The position numbers were made by a program, and so were the translations under genes. The notes under the pieces were generated by a model, which had not been told where the DNA came from, did no database searches, and saw only the letters and a list, made by a program, of their open reading frames with translations. Shown in pieces: positions 20,851 through 31,840 of a stretch of DNA of 64,000 nucleotides; the first letter of the stretch is position 1; every line of letters starts with the position of its first letter. The DNA is from Brachypterus glaber (Eukaryota; Arthropoda; Insecta; Coleoptera; Kateretidae): the NCBI GenBank assembly GCA_958510825.1, contig OY294044.1, positions 39,977,816 through 40,041,815 on the forward strand. Reading direction: 5' to 3'.

Positions 20851-22260
20851 ATATTTTGCTTTTCTTTAAGATTACTTGGCAACATTTTATACAAATGTTT
20901 AGCTGCAAAATACGGTGATTTTTTGTACATGGTGAGGTTATATTTCTTTAAAACTAATAATGTATTATTTCTTGTTGGGTATTTGTAAATATTTTTATGT
21001 GTTAAAAATTTATCCAAATTGATTTCAGAAAAAAATAATAGTTTAGAAATGTAAACAGATATGACCGTTAAAATGCTGTTCAGTTTAAAAACTTTACGGC
21101 ATGAGTCCATGGGACCCTTATTAAAAATTAATCTAAGGTTTCTTTTTTGTAAAACAAAAACATCCTCAATATTTGAAGATTATCCCCACAGTATTGTATT
21201 GTAGCTTAAAAGGGAGTAAAAGTTTGCATGAATCATGCAGCATGATACACGCTCAGTAATGTTTTTTGATCAACGTTGTGTGTAAGATTAAGTATAACAA
21301 ATACTTGTTTATTTAATTTCCTACAAAATGTTTCAACATGTTTGCATCATGATAAGTTTTTATCGATTGTAACTCCTAAGAAATTTATATATTCCTCGCA
21401 AAATTGGCTATCAAAGTTGACCGTGAGGTTTGAAAAACTTTTACGATTAACTTATTTTTTTGGCACCACAAAGCAAAATCTGATAATATTTTTTTAATTT
21501 TTTCCAGTAAAGTGTCCAAGTCATTAGCATTTATTATAATTGTTGTGTAATCTGCATAGAGGTACAGTTAACCATTTTTAAGAAAAAAAAAGGTAGATCA
21601 TTAATAAATAAGAGGAAAATTAACGGCTCAATAATGTTACCTTGAGGGGTATCTGAGGATTGTCTAAAAGAATCTGAAAAAAATTTACTTAGTTTTACTT
21701 TGAATTTACCATTAGTTAAAAGACATATGCCACTTATTTATATTACCACGTATATGCATGCTACCTAACTTAGTTTTGACAATTTTAGGATCAAGTGTAT
21801 CAAAGGCCTTCATTAAATAAAAAAAAATGCCTATTACATATTTGCCATCATAGACATCTTGGATCATTTGAATTGATGCCGTCTCCGCAGAGGGTCCTTT
21901 TCTGAAGCCATGTTGACAGTTACTAAGAATATTATATTTGTTTTAGTTGATTGTACATTAACCATTCAAATATTTTAGAGATAACACATAAGATGGAGAT
22001 AGGTCAGTAATTACCAGGGTTTTGTGCGTCTCCTTTTTTGTAGATCATAGTGATTGAATATTCTTTTAGAACCTAAGGACATGTACCCTGCTTGACAAAC
22101 ATATTAAATAATTCTGCTAATAGTATACTTATTTCATCACAGCATTCCTTTATTAGCTTAATAGGTATTTCATTCAGTCCTGTTGACTTTTTAGGAAGCA
22201 AATCTTTAATAACGGTAATTACTTCATCTTTTGCGACTGTTTGAAATACATACAATTATT
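20851..22260 (-). pseudogene. Jockey/CR1-like LINE ORF2 remnant, minus strand
   Basis: Reading leftwards from 22255: K-K-S-T-G-L-N-E-I-P and L-A-E-L-F-N (the start of the RT fingers), a run ending N-Y-x-P-I-S-I-L (RT block), K-A-F-D-T-L-D-P (block A aspartate), a degraded G-x-I-I-E-P-L-I-F-L-L-F-I-N-D (block B), then Y-A-D-Y where Y-A-D-D is expected (about 21560). The thumb motif N-F-L-G-V-T-I-D and a C-terminal frame of 87 residues (20847-21110) follow. Several stops and frameshifts are present. It lies tail to tail with the fragment at 20238-20850. Confidence 0.8.
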
Positions 22261-23351
22261 AGAATAAGGAACAGTTGTACAGTTTTCAGATTGAACTGAA
22301 CCAAAAGACTTAGCTAGAGTTGAATCTACGATTGTACTTATAAAGTTTCCAAAAGCATGCAACGGTAAATTTAGAGTAAGAGTTAGAAGTAGTGGTTGTT
22401 ATATATAAGTGGTTATTGTAACAGTGCTGTGGGACTGTTACTTTGTTTTTTTAATTTGTCGTATAACTTAGTCTATCCGACATATGTTAAATATGATTTA
22501 TGTTGAATTTATTTGTTGACATGGGTTATTAATATGAAAGAACAGTTAATTATCCGTTTATTAATAAAAGCTTACCTTATTATAATGTTTGAATCACTTT
22601 TCCTTAGTAAAATTAACATTTTTCAGAAATGTTTTGTTTTTTATAACCTCAAAAATTTGTACAATTTTGTATACATTTTAAGTAATTCCTTTTTGAACTC
22701 ATTTTATGGACTAGTACGTTGTTTTCTTTGATAAACACATCATTTTCATGTAAAAATACTTTAAAATTTCATTTAATAAAATATTCAATGTTTTGGTTGA
22801 TTGTCAAAATCCTAATGTCGGTAATTCAGGAAATCTTTTGTATTGTATGAAATATTTTTGCTTAATTAAAGTTGTGATTACAATTATTATGAAATTCTTA
22901 CAGTTTGTCGAGTATTTTCGTTAATTTATAATTATTAGATACTTTTGGTAATTAATTAATTGTATTTTATGAAAATAGAAATAACTGCCATCTAGGTATT
23001 TTCTATTAAACTAAAATCGAAGTTCTACTAGTTTACTACATTTACCGATATTTACAGGGCTCGCTATTTTGTTAATATCTGAAATTTATTAAGAAACCAA
23101 TTATTAATTGTATTTTATTAATTGTACATGTTTGTTTTATAATTAATAACATATTGGTTCAATTATAATAACAAAATAAAGTATAATTGTTGGAATTTGA
23201 GATTTATATTTTTAAGCGCCCTCTTTAAAGGAGTGACGTCATGCGTGCGCTACAAGCTAAAATTCGTACTGCGTTTTCTCTCAGTCAAATTTTAAACATA
23301 TCTCAACGCACGTGTGTTTGGGGTTAAATTACTGATGGCCGATATACAACT
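22261..23351. other. AT-rich stretch with no recognisable gene
   Basis: No frame above 72 codons and no motif. A short GC-richer part at 23213-23330 (with TGACGTCATGCGTGCGC) stands out from its surroundings. TGACGTCA is a CRE-like octamer, but a single site is weak evidence of regulation. Confidence 0.5.
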
Positions 23352-23427
23352 TTAAGGCCAGTTAGTATCAGTTAGTATCAGTTAGTATCAGTTAGTATCA
23401 GTTAGTCTCAGTTAGTATCAGTTAGTA
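23352..23427 (+). repeat. 10-bp tandem repeat (CAGTTAGTAT)
   Basis: Seven adjoining copies of AGTTAGTATC with one T-to-C change (GTCTC). A simple minisatellite. Confidence 0.95.
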
Positions 23428-24922
23428 AATTACATGGTTTTTATTGTTTTATTTAGTTTTATACTTTTTAGTATTCTTAGTATCAGCATTTTTAATGTAC
23501 TACTTTTTGAAATTTCACCGCAACCACATGTATTTCAAAATGGCGTCGTAAAAAAGGAAATACTTTTCTTTAATTTTTACAAACAAATATCATTCATCCA
23601 ACGTTTATTAATGGAAATAACTATTTTTAATACATCCTTTGATGAGTATTAAATATATTTTCAAGAAATATACATCAAATTTAGCCAGAAATCATCTAGT
23701 TTATCGAGACAAGGAAATCATAATCTTTTTGGAAATCCGTATATATTTTAATCATCCATTGCCATCAAAAGCAGATGAATACGTAATATTGCATGTTTTG
23801 AAGCTGGAAACCAGAATTGGAGAATATTTATGGAATTTTGTCATATTTAAGCGTACACTGGTTGACAAATTTTGCTCCGTCAGTTCATGGTTTATCATCG
23901 GAAAATCTCAGAATTGGATCCAAGGATTATAATTCAGGTCGTAAACATTTTATTATTAATTTAAGTATTTGTGTTTTATGAAGATTTGCCATTTTTCATA
24001 AAATACCCATATTTTGTCACATTTTAAATTTTGCATAATCATTACATTTTTAAAGAAACATTTAACTGTCAATTTTTGAAATTTTTACGAAAATATTCAA
24101 TTTATTTAATATAAACTCATATGTCAATCTATTTTAATTTGTTTTAATATAACCCAAACTTTCACATGATATAAACATTTTTCCTAAACTTTACTTATTT
24201 TGATAAATATAGTTTTAAGTCCAAAATTAATTATATATAAAAAATCCCACATATGACAACCCCAAAAGTAAGAATCTCTCTGCTGAGCTAGTTGTGCAAG
24301 TGTAACCAACTTTCCAACAGTTTTGTGAATATTATTTTACCATCAGAATAATATTTACATAACTTGGCTTTAATTATCAAAATATTACCCTGTGGTATAC
24401 GTTTGGCACTCTAAGCCGTTGTTGCGTTATATTATAGATATTATAGATAGGTTACTAGTTTTTATTATCAACAAAAATGAACAAACACAAAACTACTTTA
24501 GGACCGCTAAATAATAATGGTGCCAGTTACCGCTCCAAAATGCGCGACTAAGCTCAGCGGGTGAAGAGTTTACTAGAATCATAAGATTATTTACCGACCC
24601 TAAAGGTTTAAGGGCGCCAAGCAATGGTTTATAATAATGGTAACGACAATTGCTAAACAATTTACCATATAATTTATTGAAACTATTAAATTAAAGAAAC
24701 GCATTTATTTAAACAATAAACCTATAATTGTAAAACTGTTATTTCAACTAAAAGCATTCATATGCAAATATTCATAAAGAATAATCAAGTGTTTTATAAT
24801 ATAAAAGGTGCTACACGTTTAGGCCCCAATGTGATCACATTAGTTTACAACTAACGTTTAATTTAGTTTAAATGCGAATATATAATTTATACGAATGCTA
24901 ATGAAAAATGTTATTATTATTA
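23428..24922. other. AT-rich stretch with two weak overlapping frames
   Basis: Two plus-strand frames (23434-23652, 72 codons; 23639-23932, 97 codons) overlap by 14 bases. The second has a normal-looking residue mix with several aromatic and charged residues, but no motif I recognise. They could be remnants of one gene split by a frameshift, or chance. The rest up to 24922 shows no gene. A tRNA-box-A-like word at 24553 was not supported by a matching box B. Confidence 0.3.
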
Positions 24923-25022
24923 TTTTATTTAAATCAAGTATCTTATTATGCTGAGTTTAAGAAATGTAAGCTTGGTTCAATACGGCCTAATACGGTTTCC
25001 AAAGCAGCGTAGATATAATATG

Positions 25023-25077
<55 letters not shown>

Positions 25078-25465
25078 ATATATATATATATATATATTAT
25101 ATGAGTAGGAAAATAATGGACAGATCTCACCTCATAAAATCCAGTACTACTTCCTCTTAGCTATATTTTCTCATGGAAAAGTCCCAGCAAAGAACTCCCA
25201 ATGATGTAAGTCCTAGATGAGTCCAACGTAAGTCCAGTAATGACCAAGAATATATGATAATATTCAATTGCATAAAAGTGAAGATTAATGTCAAAGGAAA
25301 AGAACTAGAAGAACTAGATGTAGAAGTAGACGTAGAACTACTAGACGTAAAAGGAGAAGTAGTAGTTTTATTTAAATCAAGTATCTTATTATGCTGAGTT
25401 TAAGAAATGTAAGCTTGGTTCAATACGGCCTAATACGGTTTCCAAAGCAGCGTAGATATAATATG

Positions 25466-25521
<56 letters not shown>

Positions 25522-25792
25522 TATATATTATATGAGTAGGAAAAAAATGGACAGATCTCACCTCCTAAAATCCAGTACTACTTCCTCTTAGCTATATTTT
25601 CTCATGGAAAAGTCCCAGCAAAGAACTCCCAATGATGTAAGTCCTAGATGAATCCAACGTAAGTCCAGTAATGACCAAGAATATATGATAATATTCAAAT
25701 GCAGAAAAGTGAAGATTAATGTCAAAGGAAAAGAACTAGAAGAACTAGATGTAGAAGTAGACGTAGAACTACTAGACGTAAAAGGAGAAGTA
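24923..25792 (+). repeat. Recent tandem duplication, unit about 443 bp, each with a (TA)n array
   Basis: 24923-25365 and 25366-25792 are nearly identical, starting TTTTATTTAAATCAAG. Differences are the TA array lengths (about 25021-25099 against 25466-25525), a few substitutions, and the shorter purine-rich end in the first unit. The purine-rich ends (GTAGAAGTAGA type) yield a Ser/Thr-rich frame on the minus strand that is not a gene. Confidence 0.95.
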
Positions 25793-26356
25793 GAACTAGA
25801 AGGAGAAGTAGAAGTAGAAATAAAGAGAACACTCATTAGAATCTGAATATTATAAAAGCGTATCATAAAAATAAAGAAAATATAAAATATCGTATTTTTA
25901 CCTTGATAAAATGCGGCCTCTTTGTAAGTTATCCTATTTATACTAATTTTCAGAATAACATTTAATTTCCTAAAAATAATACGTGCGTATAAGAATACAG
26001 AAAAAATAAAATGATAGGAATAAGAAAGAAATGAAGTAAGAAAAGTATGGCTTACCGATCTTAAAGTCAGCTTTTAATTCCCGAAGGTAGTAAATTTACC
26101 AAAATCCAATCGATCCCACAACGGTACAATTTACGTAAGTAATTAATATTATTAGAGTGCGAATTCTCATAATGAGAAAGATATCATATCTTTTTCACTC
26201 ATAAAATATTTTAACAAGTTTGGTTGGCTACACCTTCCTCTTCAAAGCCTCTGTCGAATTCTCAATATACGGAAAAATTGTATTTAGAAAAAAAGAGCTA
26301 ATCGGATTTACTTCGATAAATATCCAAAATAGTGTCTAAAGATATGGAGTTAACCT
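25793..26356. other. AT-rich stretch, nothing recognised
   Basis: No frame, repeat or RNA motif supported. It begins with a continuation of the purine-rich tract (to about 25830). Confidence 0.5.
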
Positions 26357-26455
26357 ACCCAAGCAACAAAATATGTAAAAAAGTAGTAAAAAAGTCCAAT
26401 ATCAATTGATAATTAGACTTTTTGTCCACTTTTTTACCTATTTTGTTGCTTGGGT
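26357..26455. mobile_element. 99-bp hairpin MITE
   Basis: Arms ACCCAAGCAACAAAAT... (26357) and its complement ending ...TTGCTTGGGT (26455) pair over nearly their whole 44 bp around an AT loop. The AAGCAACAAA word resembles sequences at about 4880 and the end of the hairpin at 49540-50261 (GGTAGCAA), so a small family is possible. Flanking TAACC/AACCA hints at a target duplication but is not clean. Confidence 0.75.
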
Positions 26456-27109
26456 AACCAATATATTACGAAATATTAACAAGAAAATACCAATAATATA
26501 AAATCGAAACTATAGAATATAGATCATAGATCGGTAAAATACTATTTCCCCAAATAATTATTAAAATAAAAAAAGAAATAAAGGTATTTAAATCATACTA
26601 ATTAACCTCTTGACGGGACTATAAGAACGTACCAATGGCGTACTATTAAAGTGCTTAACCACCAAAAATGTAAAACAGCTATAAGATATAAAAATAATAT
26701 TCACTAGCCCAAATGTAAAGAATTATTTATTATTGCAATTCATGATAAATAAACCCAATTATCAGTCCGTAATTGTTTTTAAACGTTTTTATATCAAAAT
26801 CAAAATACTATCAAGATAACGCTACTGCTGAAAATCACGCGTGTTCGGCTTTCAGCCGAACCGCAAGGTTCCCGCTTTGCGCCTACCAATCAACAGCGCC
26901 CGTGCCAGGCTAATATTTGAAATTACGCGTGCACTGCAGTATCCTGTAACAATATTTATTTATTATTTGCAGTTAAAAATATGGTGAATGCGTAAAACTA
27001 AACGTAAATTAAATAATAAATGCTAGTGCGAATTTAGCATTTGCGACTTCCTCACGTGTATTAAAAATAACATCATCAATTTGTAAAGATATTTATTTTT
27101 TGATATTAG
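26456..27109. other. AT-rich stretch with one GC-richer island
   Basis: No gene seen. 26835-26940 is GC-richer, with ACGCGTGTTCGGCTTTCAGC and a short stem (CGGCTTTCAGCCG). It may be a host promoter fragment or an old MITE; undecided. Confidence 0.35.
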
Positions 27110-27400
27110 TTTTATTTTTTAGAGTATTAATTATGTTCCAGGAAGTCTTTGTTTTATTCGTGGAAAGTTTTATTTTGTTTGAAAAATATGCTTTTTTTTT
27201 CAATTTCACTTTTTTTAAAGTTACGATAAATATTTTGAACATCAACATTTGAGATTCTTTTTCTAATGCAATGTAAGCCTCTTAGTTTATCGAGATCATT
27301 TTTTAAAGGTTTTGAGATGACTATTTTATGAAATTTGTAATTTGATTTGACTTTTTTTTTAAGGACAAGACTTTTTAACACATTAAAAAAGTTTTTAAAA
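27110..27400 (-). pseudogene. LINE ORF2 linker fragment (between endonuclease and RT)
   Basis: The 75-residue frame 27381-27154 has the pattern of the jockey-like linker: a basic I-S-K-P-L-K-N-D-L start, L-R-G-L-H-C-I-R-K-R, N-I-Y-R-N-F-K-K, then F-F-K-Q-N-K. Reading on with a shift gives a W-N-I-I-N-type motif. No active-site residues are included. It may belong to the same LINE family as 20851-22260. Confidence 0.4.
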
Positions 27401-27539
27401 AATCATTAAAAACAGAGTTAAAATCTAAACTACGAGCAAGAATAAACCGATCGACCAATTTAATTTTTAGGAAAAATCAAGCCCCAAAAATAAGAGTTAT
27501 GTGGAAATGTGAAAATCTGCTATTAAAACAAAATTCTCT

Positions 27540-27970
27540 CAAAACAAATAAAATATAGGCTGTCAAACTTAAACTCAAATAAAAGATTAGAAGGAGATCA
27601 ACGACATTCTGTCAGAAAAGAAATACTTTTTAAAAGGATTAATCTCATTAAACTTCATGAAAATCCCCCAAAAAACAAAAAAGTTAAGGAGCTAAAAAAA
27701 TTAAAAATAGAAGAAAACGTGCTATCATGATATCAACGTCACTTTTTGGGAAAAAATTGCCTTTATTCGAAGTAGTACCAGAAAAATATCCATTTTAAAA
27801 TAAAAAAGTTATAGAAAAAAGTTATAAAAAAGTTATAGAAAAGCTATAGGGGTTGCTACCTAAAAATTTAAATTATGCCAATAAAATTTAAAAAATAAAG
27901 TAAAAACTTCACCACAAAAAAAAAGAAAAATAGAACTGTAAGGAGTATACTATGGAATGCCTAGGGCAGC
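27540..27970 (+). repeat. Unclassified interspersed repeat, copy A
   Basis: Diverged but collinear with 48360-48805. Shared landmarks are GAAATACTTTT, a CTCATTAAA word and an ACTAT(G/A)GAATGCC end. It contains repeated AAAAAGTTAT words. No coding potential. Confidence 0.55.
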
Positions 27971-28137
27971 AAGTTTAGTAAATCCGGCCCTGCTCATTTT
28001 AATGACGTCTCAAAAATATTTGGTAAAACCAAGAAAATATATATTTTTTAAAACAACACATTTTATTTTGAGCAGTATAATTTATTAATATTTTCTTTAG
28101 ACTTAATTTCAGAAACTAACATGATCCTTTTACGGTA
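27971..28137. other. Short unannotated spacer
   Basis: Nothing recognised between the repeat copy and the TA-flanked element. Confidence 0.4.
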
Positions 28138-28974
28138 GGGGAGGGTAGGCCACCATGAGACATGGGCCACCATGAAAGTTTGATTTTTTTTAAGAGGAAA
28201 GGAAGAGAACCCCATTAGTCCTATAATAGTTACCTCCCCTCCCAACCGCACATTCCAATATATTTTTGTTCACGGCCCGCTAAGCCTCAAATGAGTAGTG
28301 CCTGTGAGTGGTGGTTTCGATTTTTTTGCACCAATACTCTGCACAATGGCTGCGAATTTAAAATCAACTTTCAAGAGAAGCTTTTTATTTTAATTTAAAA
28401 GACAACTAATGCCCTTAAGAGTTATATAAAAAATGCAAATATATTCTTAAAAAAATATACATATTTTTTTTTGTAAATGTGTGTTTGGGCCTTATTTCAT
28501 TATGGGCCAACACGAGACTGTATGATGGCGGAGAGTTTTACTTTCTTATTCAAATTATTAAAAATTAATTTGTTTTTATTTTATTTTATTATTTTACTGG
28601 TTTCGATTTGGGCCACCATGCTTTAACAGCTTTTTTTATATAATTCTGTTTTCTTGTTCCAATAATCTTACAAAAATGAACAATGACTTATATCAAACGG
28701 TTTAAAAAAAATATATGTTCAATTTTTTTTTTTAATATTTTGTTAACACCTATGTCACATGGTGCCCCGGTCTCTGGGGATCATGAGATACGATACCTAA
28801 AATTATTTTTGGATATATTTTTGTTGCCGAAAGAGATATTGGACTTTAGTACTTTATTTACTGTAAATTTAAGGTAACATAATTACACAAAATTTATTTG
28901 ACTGATATATTTTTAATAACAACTGAAATAATTAGGGTTTGGACTTTTAAGTCTCATAGTGGCCCACCTTCCCC
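28138..28974. mobile_element. 837-bp Tc1/mariner/pogo-type non-autonomous element
   Basis: Terminal inverted repeats start GGGGAGGGTAGGCCACCATG at the left. The right end pairs as GGGGAAGGTGGGCCACTATG, about 27 bp with mismatches. Both ends are flanked by TA (28136-28137 and 28975-28976), the duplication made by Tc1/mariner-superfamily transposases. Internal copies of GGGCCA(C/A)CA words occur at 28500 and 28610. No transposase frame. Confidence 0.8.
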
Positions 28975-28976
28975 TA

Positions 28977-29588
28977 ACTCTGAGATCCTTTGAGAAATGA
29001 GAAGGGTCCAAAGCTGGCATAATTGGAAAAGGCATTCTTTGGACCAAAAGGAAACTTTGTCTTGTGATTAATGATGGAACTATTCAGACAAAGTATTGCA
29101 GTGAAGACAAGGCTTGCAAACAAGCACTGAATCCTTTCTTACCAAAGACAAAAAATATTGTTCTAAAAGCGTGTACTTTTCCACACCAGTGTGTAAAAGT
29201 AGTAAGAAAATTAACTTTTCCGCACTCATGCGTGTGAAAATTAAATGCGCGCGAAAAACTTGTTTTTAGAAAAAAAATTGTTCCTTAATTTTCAAAAAGT
29301 ATTTCTTCCACACTTGACTACTTGACTAATATCTGCTTCGCGTCGTTCAGTCGACTGCAGCCGTGTGCGGAAAAGTGAAACTTTCCGCACTTGTTATATA
29401 CATAACTGTTGTCATACTATAGGTCTCCTGCACTTAGGTAAAATCAATTGTTTTTAAGATATGCCATCCTTTTATTTAAAAAACGTTACATAACCTCAAA
29501 TAATTTCAGAAAGCATTTCAGCTATGACAAGTAATCTGCTCCCAAGTCAAGCTAACCAATCAATTGTTTCTTTACGTTGGCAACACCA
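28977..29588. other. Unassigned stretch with a short coding-like segment
   Basis: 29010-29170 reads without stops for about 53 codons in one plus frame, with a plausible residue mix (G-I-L-W-T-K-R-K-L-C-L-V, then C-S-E-D-K-A-C). I do not recognise it; it could be a transposon relic. 29190-29400 contains words CTTTTCCGCAC / GTGCGGAAAAG in opposite orientation, hinting at a small inverted repeat. Confidence 0.3.
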
Positions 29589-29828
29589 CACTGATAAAAC
29601 AGTTTATTTGTGTCAACAAAATATTTGGTTGGATATTGCCAATCGAATTATTTGGTTGTGACAAATAAATTTTATTTCTGTCAGATAAACTATTTTATTG
29701 CCATTAATAGATCATTTTGAAATTAAAATATTTGTTTACATGAACCAAATAGTTATATAACCCAAATAAAATTTGTTACAACCAAATAATTTAATTGGCC
29801 ATATCTAAATAAATCCTTTTTGTCAGTG
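29589..29828. mobile_element. 240-bp MITE-like inverted repeat
   Basis: Ends CACTGATAAAA and TTTTTGTCAGTG are inverted. Inside, AATATTTGGTTG and CAACCAAATAAT words are also inverted, so most of the element can fold on itself. Target duplication not clear. Confidence 0.6.
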
Positions 29829-29869
29829 CAGTGCAACAGATGTATACGGCCAATACCTCGAAAAGTTTG

Positions 29870-30110
29870 TGTGGGGAATTAGGTAGTCTCATAATGTTTT
29901 GACTGGACACTTATTTAAACACTGGTTCTTGATTATATTTCGTGTATTTAATGGACTGTATAATTATTGATTAAAATATATATATAACGCCATGACTGAG
30001 ATAGCGCCTTTTAGCGGTGTCGACGCTCCGACTTCTTGTCGAGCTCTCTTCTTCTTCTTCTTCACTTCTGATGCCTGGAGCATCGAAAGGCTTAGAGCGA
30101 CCCGTTAACA
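29870..30110 (-). repeat. 3' LTR of the BEL/Pao element
   Basis: 241 bp. Minus-strand ends are TGTTAACGGG and ...CCCCACA. Compared with the other LTR it lacks about 23 bp (a GATTACATCAAGC-containing piece) and has an extra CTT unit and a few substitutions. Confidence 0.93.
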
Positions 30111-30227
30111 TGCCGCCTCCTTTGAAATGTTACATTTCAAAACAAAACGAGCAATGATTAAAAATTATAATGTCTGTTTTCTTTAACTTAAAGTTCAAGT
30201 CAAACAAAAATGATAAAAGTGTCAATT

Positions 30228-31550
30228 TCACTGAATGTCTAAAGGTAGCACACAAACTTTGGTAACTGCCCTTTTAAGTACGCCATTGGTAGTACGCACA
30301 CCAACTACACGCACGATGTTGTCGTTGCCGGGGTAAAGTTCTACGATTCGGCCTAGATTCCATTTTTGAGGTGGGACATGGTCCTCCTTAATTAGGACTA
30401 AAGAACCTAATAACGCTGAAGTATCCTTGCTGAATCGCCACTTATTTCGCTGCTGAAGGTTATGTAGATAGTCTCGTGTCCAACGGGACCAAAACTGTTG
30501 CACTATGCCTTGGATATGTCTGTATCGATTTTTGTATGATTTCGGAAATTCGATCGTTTTCGCTTGAGGAATAGCGGTTAACGCTTCTCCTATTATAAAA
30601 TGACCGGGTGTGAGTGCTTGCAGGTCATTTGGATCATTGTTTAAGGGAATGAGTGGTCGGGAGTTGAGAATAGCTTCAATTTGTATGATTAAAGCGTTGA
30701 ATTCCTCGTAGGTAAAAAACAAATTATTTGTCACACGCCTAAGGTGATGTTTTGTAGATTTAACGGCGGCTTCCCAAAGGCCGCCGAAATGCGGGGAATT
30801 CGCGGGTATGAAGTGCCAAGTGAAATTATTATTGGTAGCATATCGAATGAATCTCTCGTCTTTAAAAATTTCTTTAAATTCAGAATCAGCTCCGCAGAAA
30901 TTGGTACCGTTATCCGAATATGCATATGTGCACATTCCGCGTCTGGAAACAAATCGTGAAAAAGCGCTTATAAAAGCAACAGAGCTTAATTCTGTCACAA
31001 GCTCCAAATGGACAGCTTTATTAAAAAGGCAAACAAAAACGCATATATACGATTTGATATATTTTTTATTTCTTAATTTGCCGTCTTTGATCAAAAATGG
31101 ACCACAGTAATCGATACCTACTGACGAAAAAACACGAGTTGGTTGTACACGAGCGGGGGGTAGATCACCCATTTTAGGATCTACACTGGTAGGCCGTGCT
31201 TTGAAACAAGTTACGCATTTTCTTATCACGCTTTTTACAGATTCGTAACCGCTTATCGGCCAATATATTTGTCGAACGTGGGATAATGTTGCTCTCATTC
31301 CAGCATGAAAATGTCGCTCGTGTTCATACTGTATGACAAGCTTTGTATATGCATGACTTTTTGGAAGCAATAACGGGTATTTTTGATCGTAATTTAACAT
31401 TGAATTTTTCAATCTGCCGCCAACGCGCAATAGATTGTTTTCGTCTAGAAATGGATTCAGAGTCGCCACTTTACTAGACCGAGACACTGATTTCGAACTT
31501 TTTATATCGTGAATATCTTGTGCAAAACTTTGATTTTGAATTAAACGCAC
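30228..31550 (-). pseudogene. pol: Integrase part of BEL/Pao pol
   Basis: The first residues continue the linker of the preceding frame after a one-base shift. The zinc domain has His77 and His82, then Cys112 and Cys115. The core has Asp147 in G-I-D-Y-C-G-P-F, Asp213 in S-D-N-G-T-N-F and Glu260 in F-G-G-L-W-E-A-A-V-K. The tail (from about residue 350) matches the conserved BEL/Pao C-terminal domain: W-x-R-W-x-x-D-Y-L, L-V-L-I-K-E-D, P-x-x-W-x-L-G-R-I. The frame ends 118 bp before the 3' LTR. All catalytic acids are present, so this part could still be functional if translated in frame. Confidence 0.92.
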
Positions 31551-31840
31551 TATATTGCTTGCTATAGTTTAATTCTTCGTTAGTTAAGTGAGAAAAGTTC
31601 CGATTTTCTTTGCTTAAGCGTGCATTCTTTGAAAATCTAAAACAATAAGTCGTGACCCTAATCAAAGTCGTAAGCCGGGAAAATTTGTTAAATATGTCAA
31701 ATGACTCGTCTTGAGCAGGTAGTGTTATTAACGTTTTGGAATTAAGCTCGGGTATATCTGTATTTTTAGATGAATAATTGGAGATATGGCTAATTTCTGG
31801 CCATTCTGTCATGTCTTTAGATACAAATTCGGGACCGCAA
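31474..31840 (-). pseudogene. pol: BEL/Pao pol linker between RNase H and integrase
   Basis: The frame from about 31840 reads the usual W-x-x-G-P-E-F and W-P-E-I linker, then F-S-R-L-T-T-L-I-R-V-T-T-Y and L-T-x-E-E-L, as expected before integrase. It is out of frame with both neighbours: one-base shifts near 31830 and 31555. Confidence 0.82.

Noticed and set aside
23220..23250. CRE-like promoter (TGACGTCA)
   Set aside because: A single octamer without a TATA box, start site or downstream gene is not enough to call a promoter.
24545..24625. Possible tRNA gene (TAAGCTCAGCGGG resembles box A)
   Set aside because: No acceptable box B, anticodon stem or acceptor pairing could be drawn.
25588..25866. 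Ser/Thr-rich frame resembling a mucin-like protein
   Set aside because: It is the antisense of a purine-rich repeat in the duplicated unit; composition comes from the repeat.
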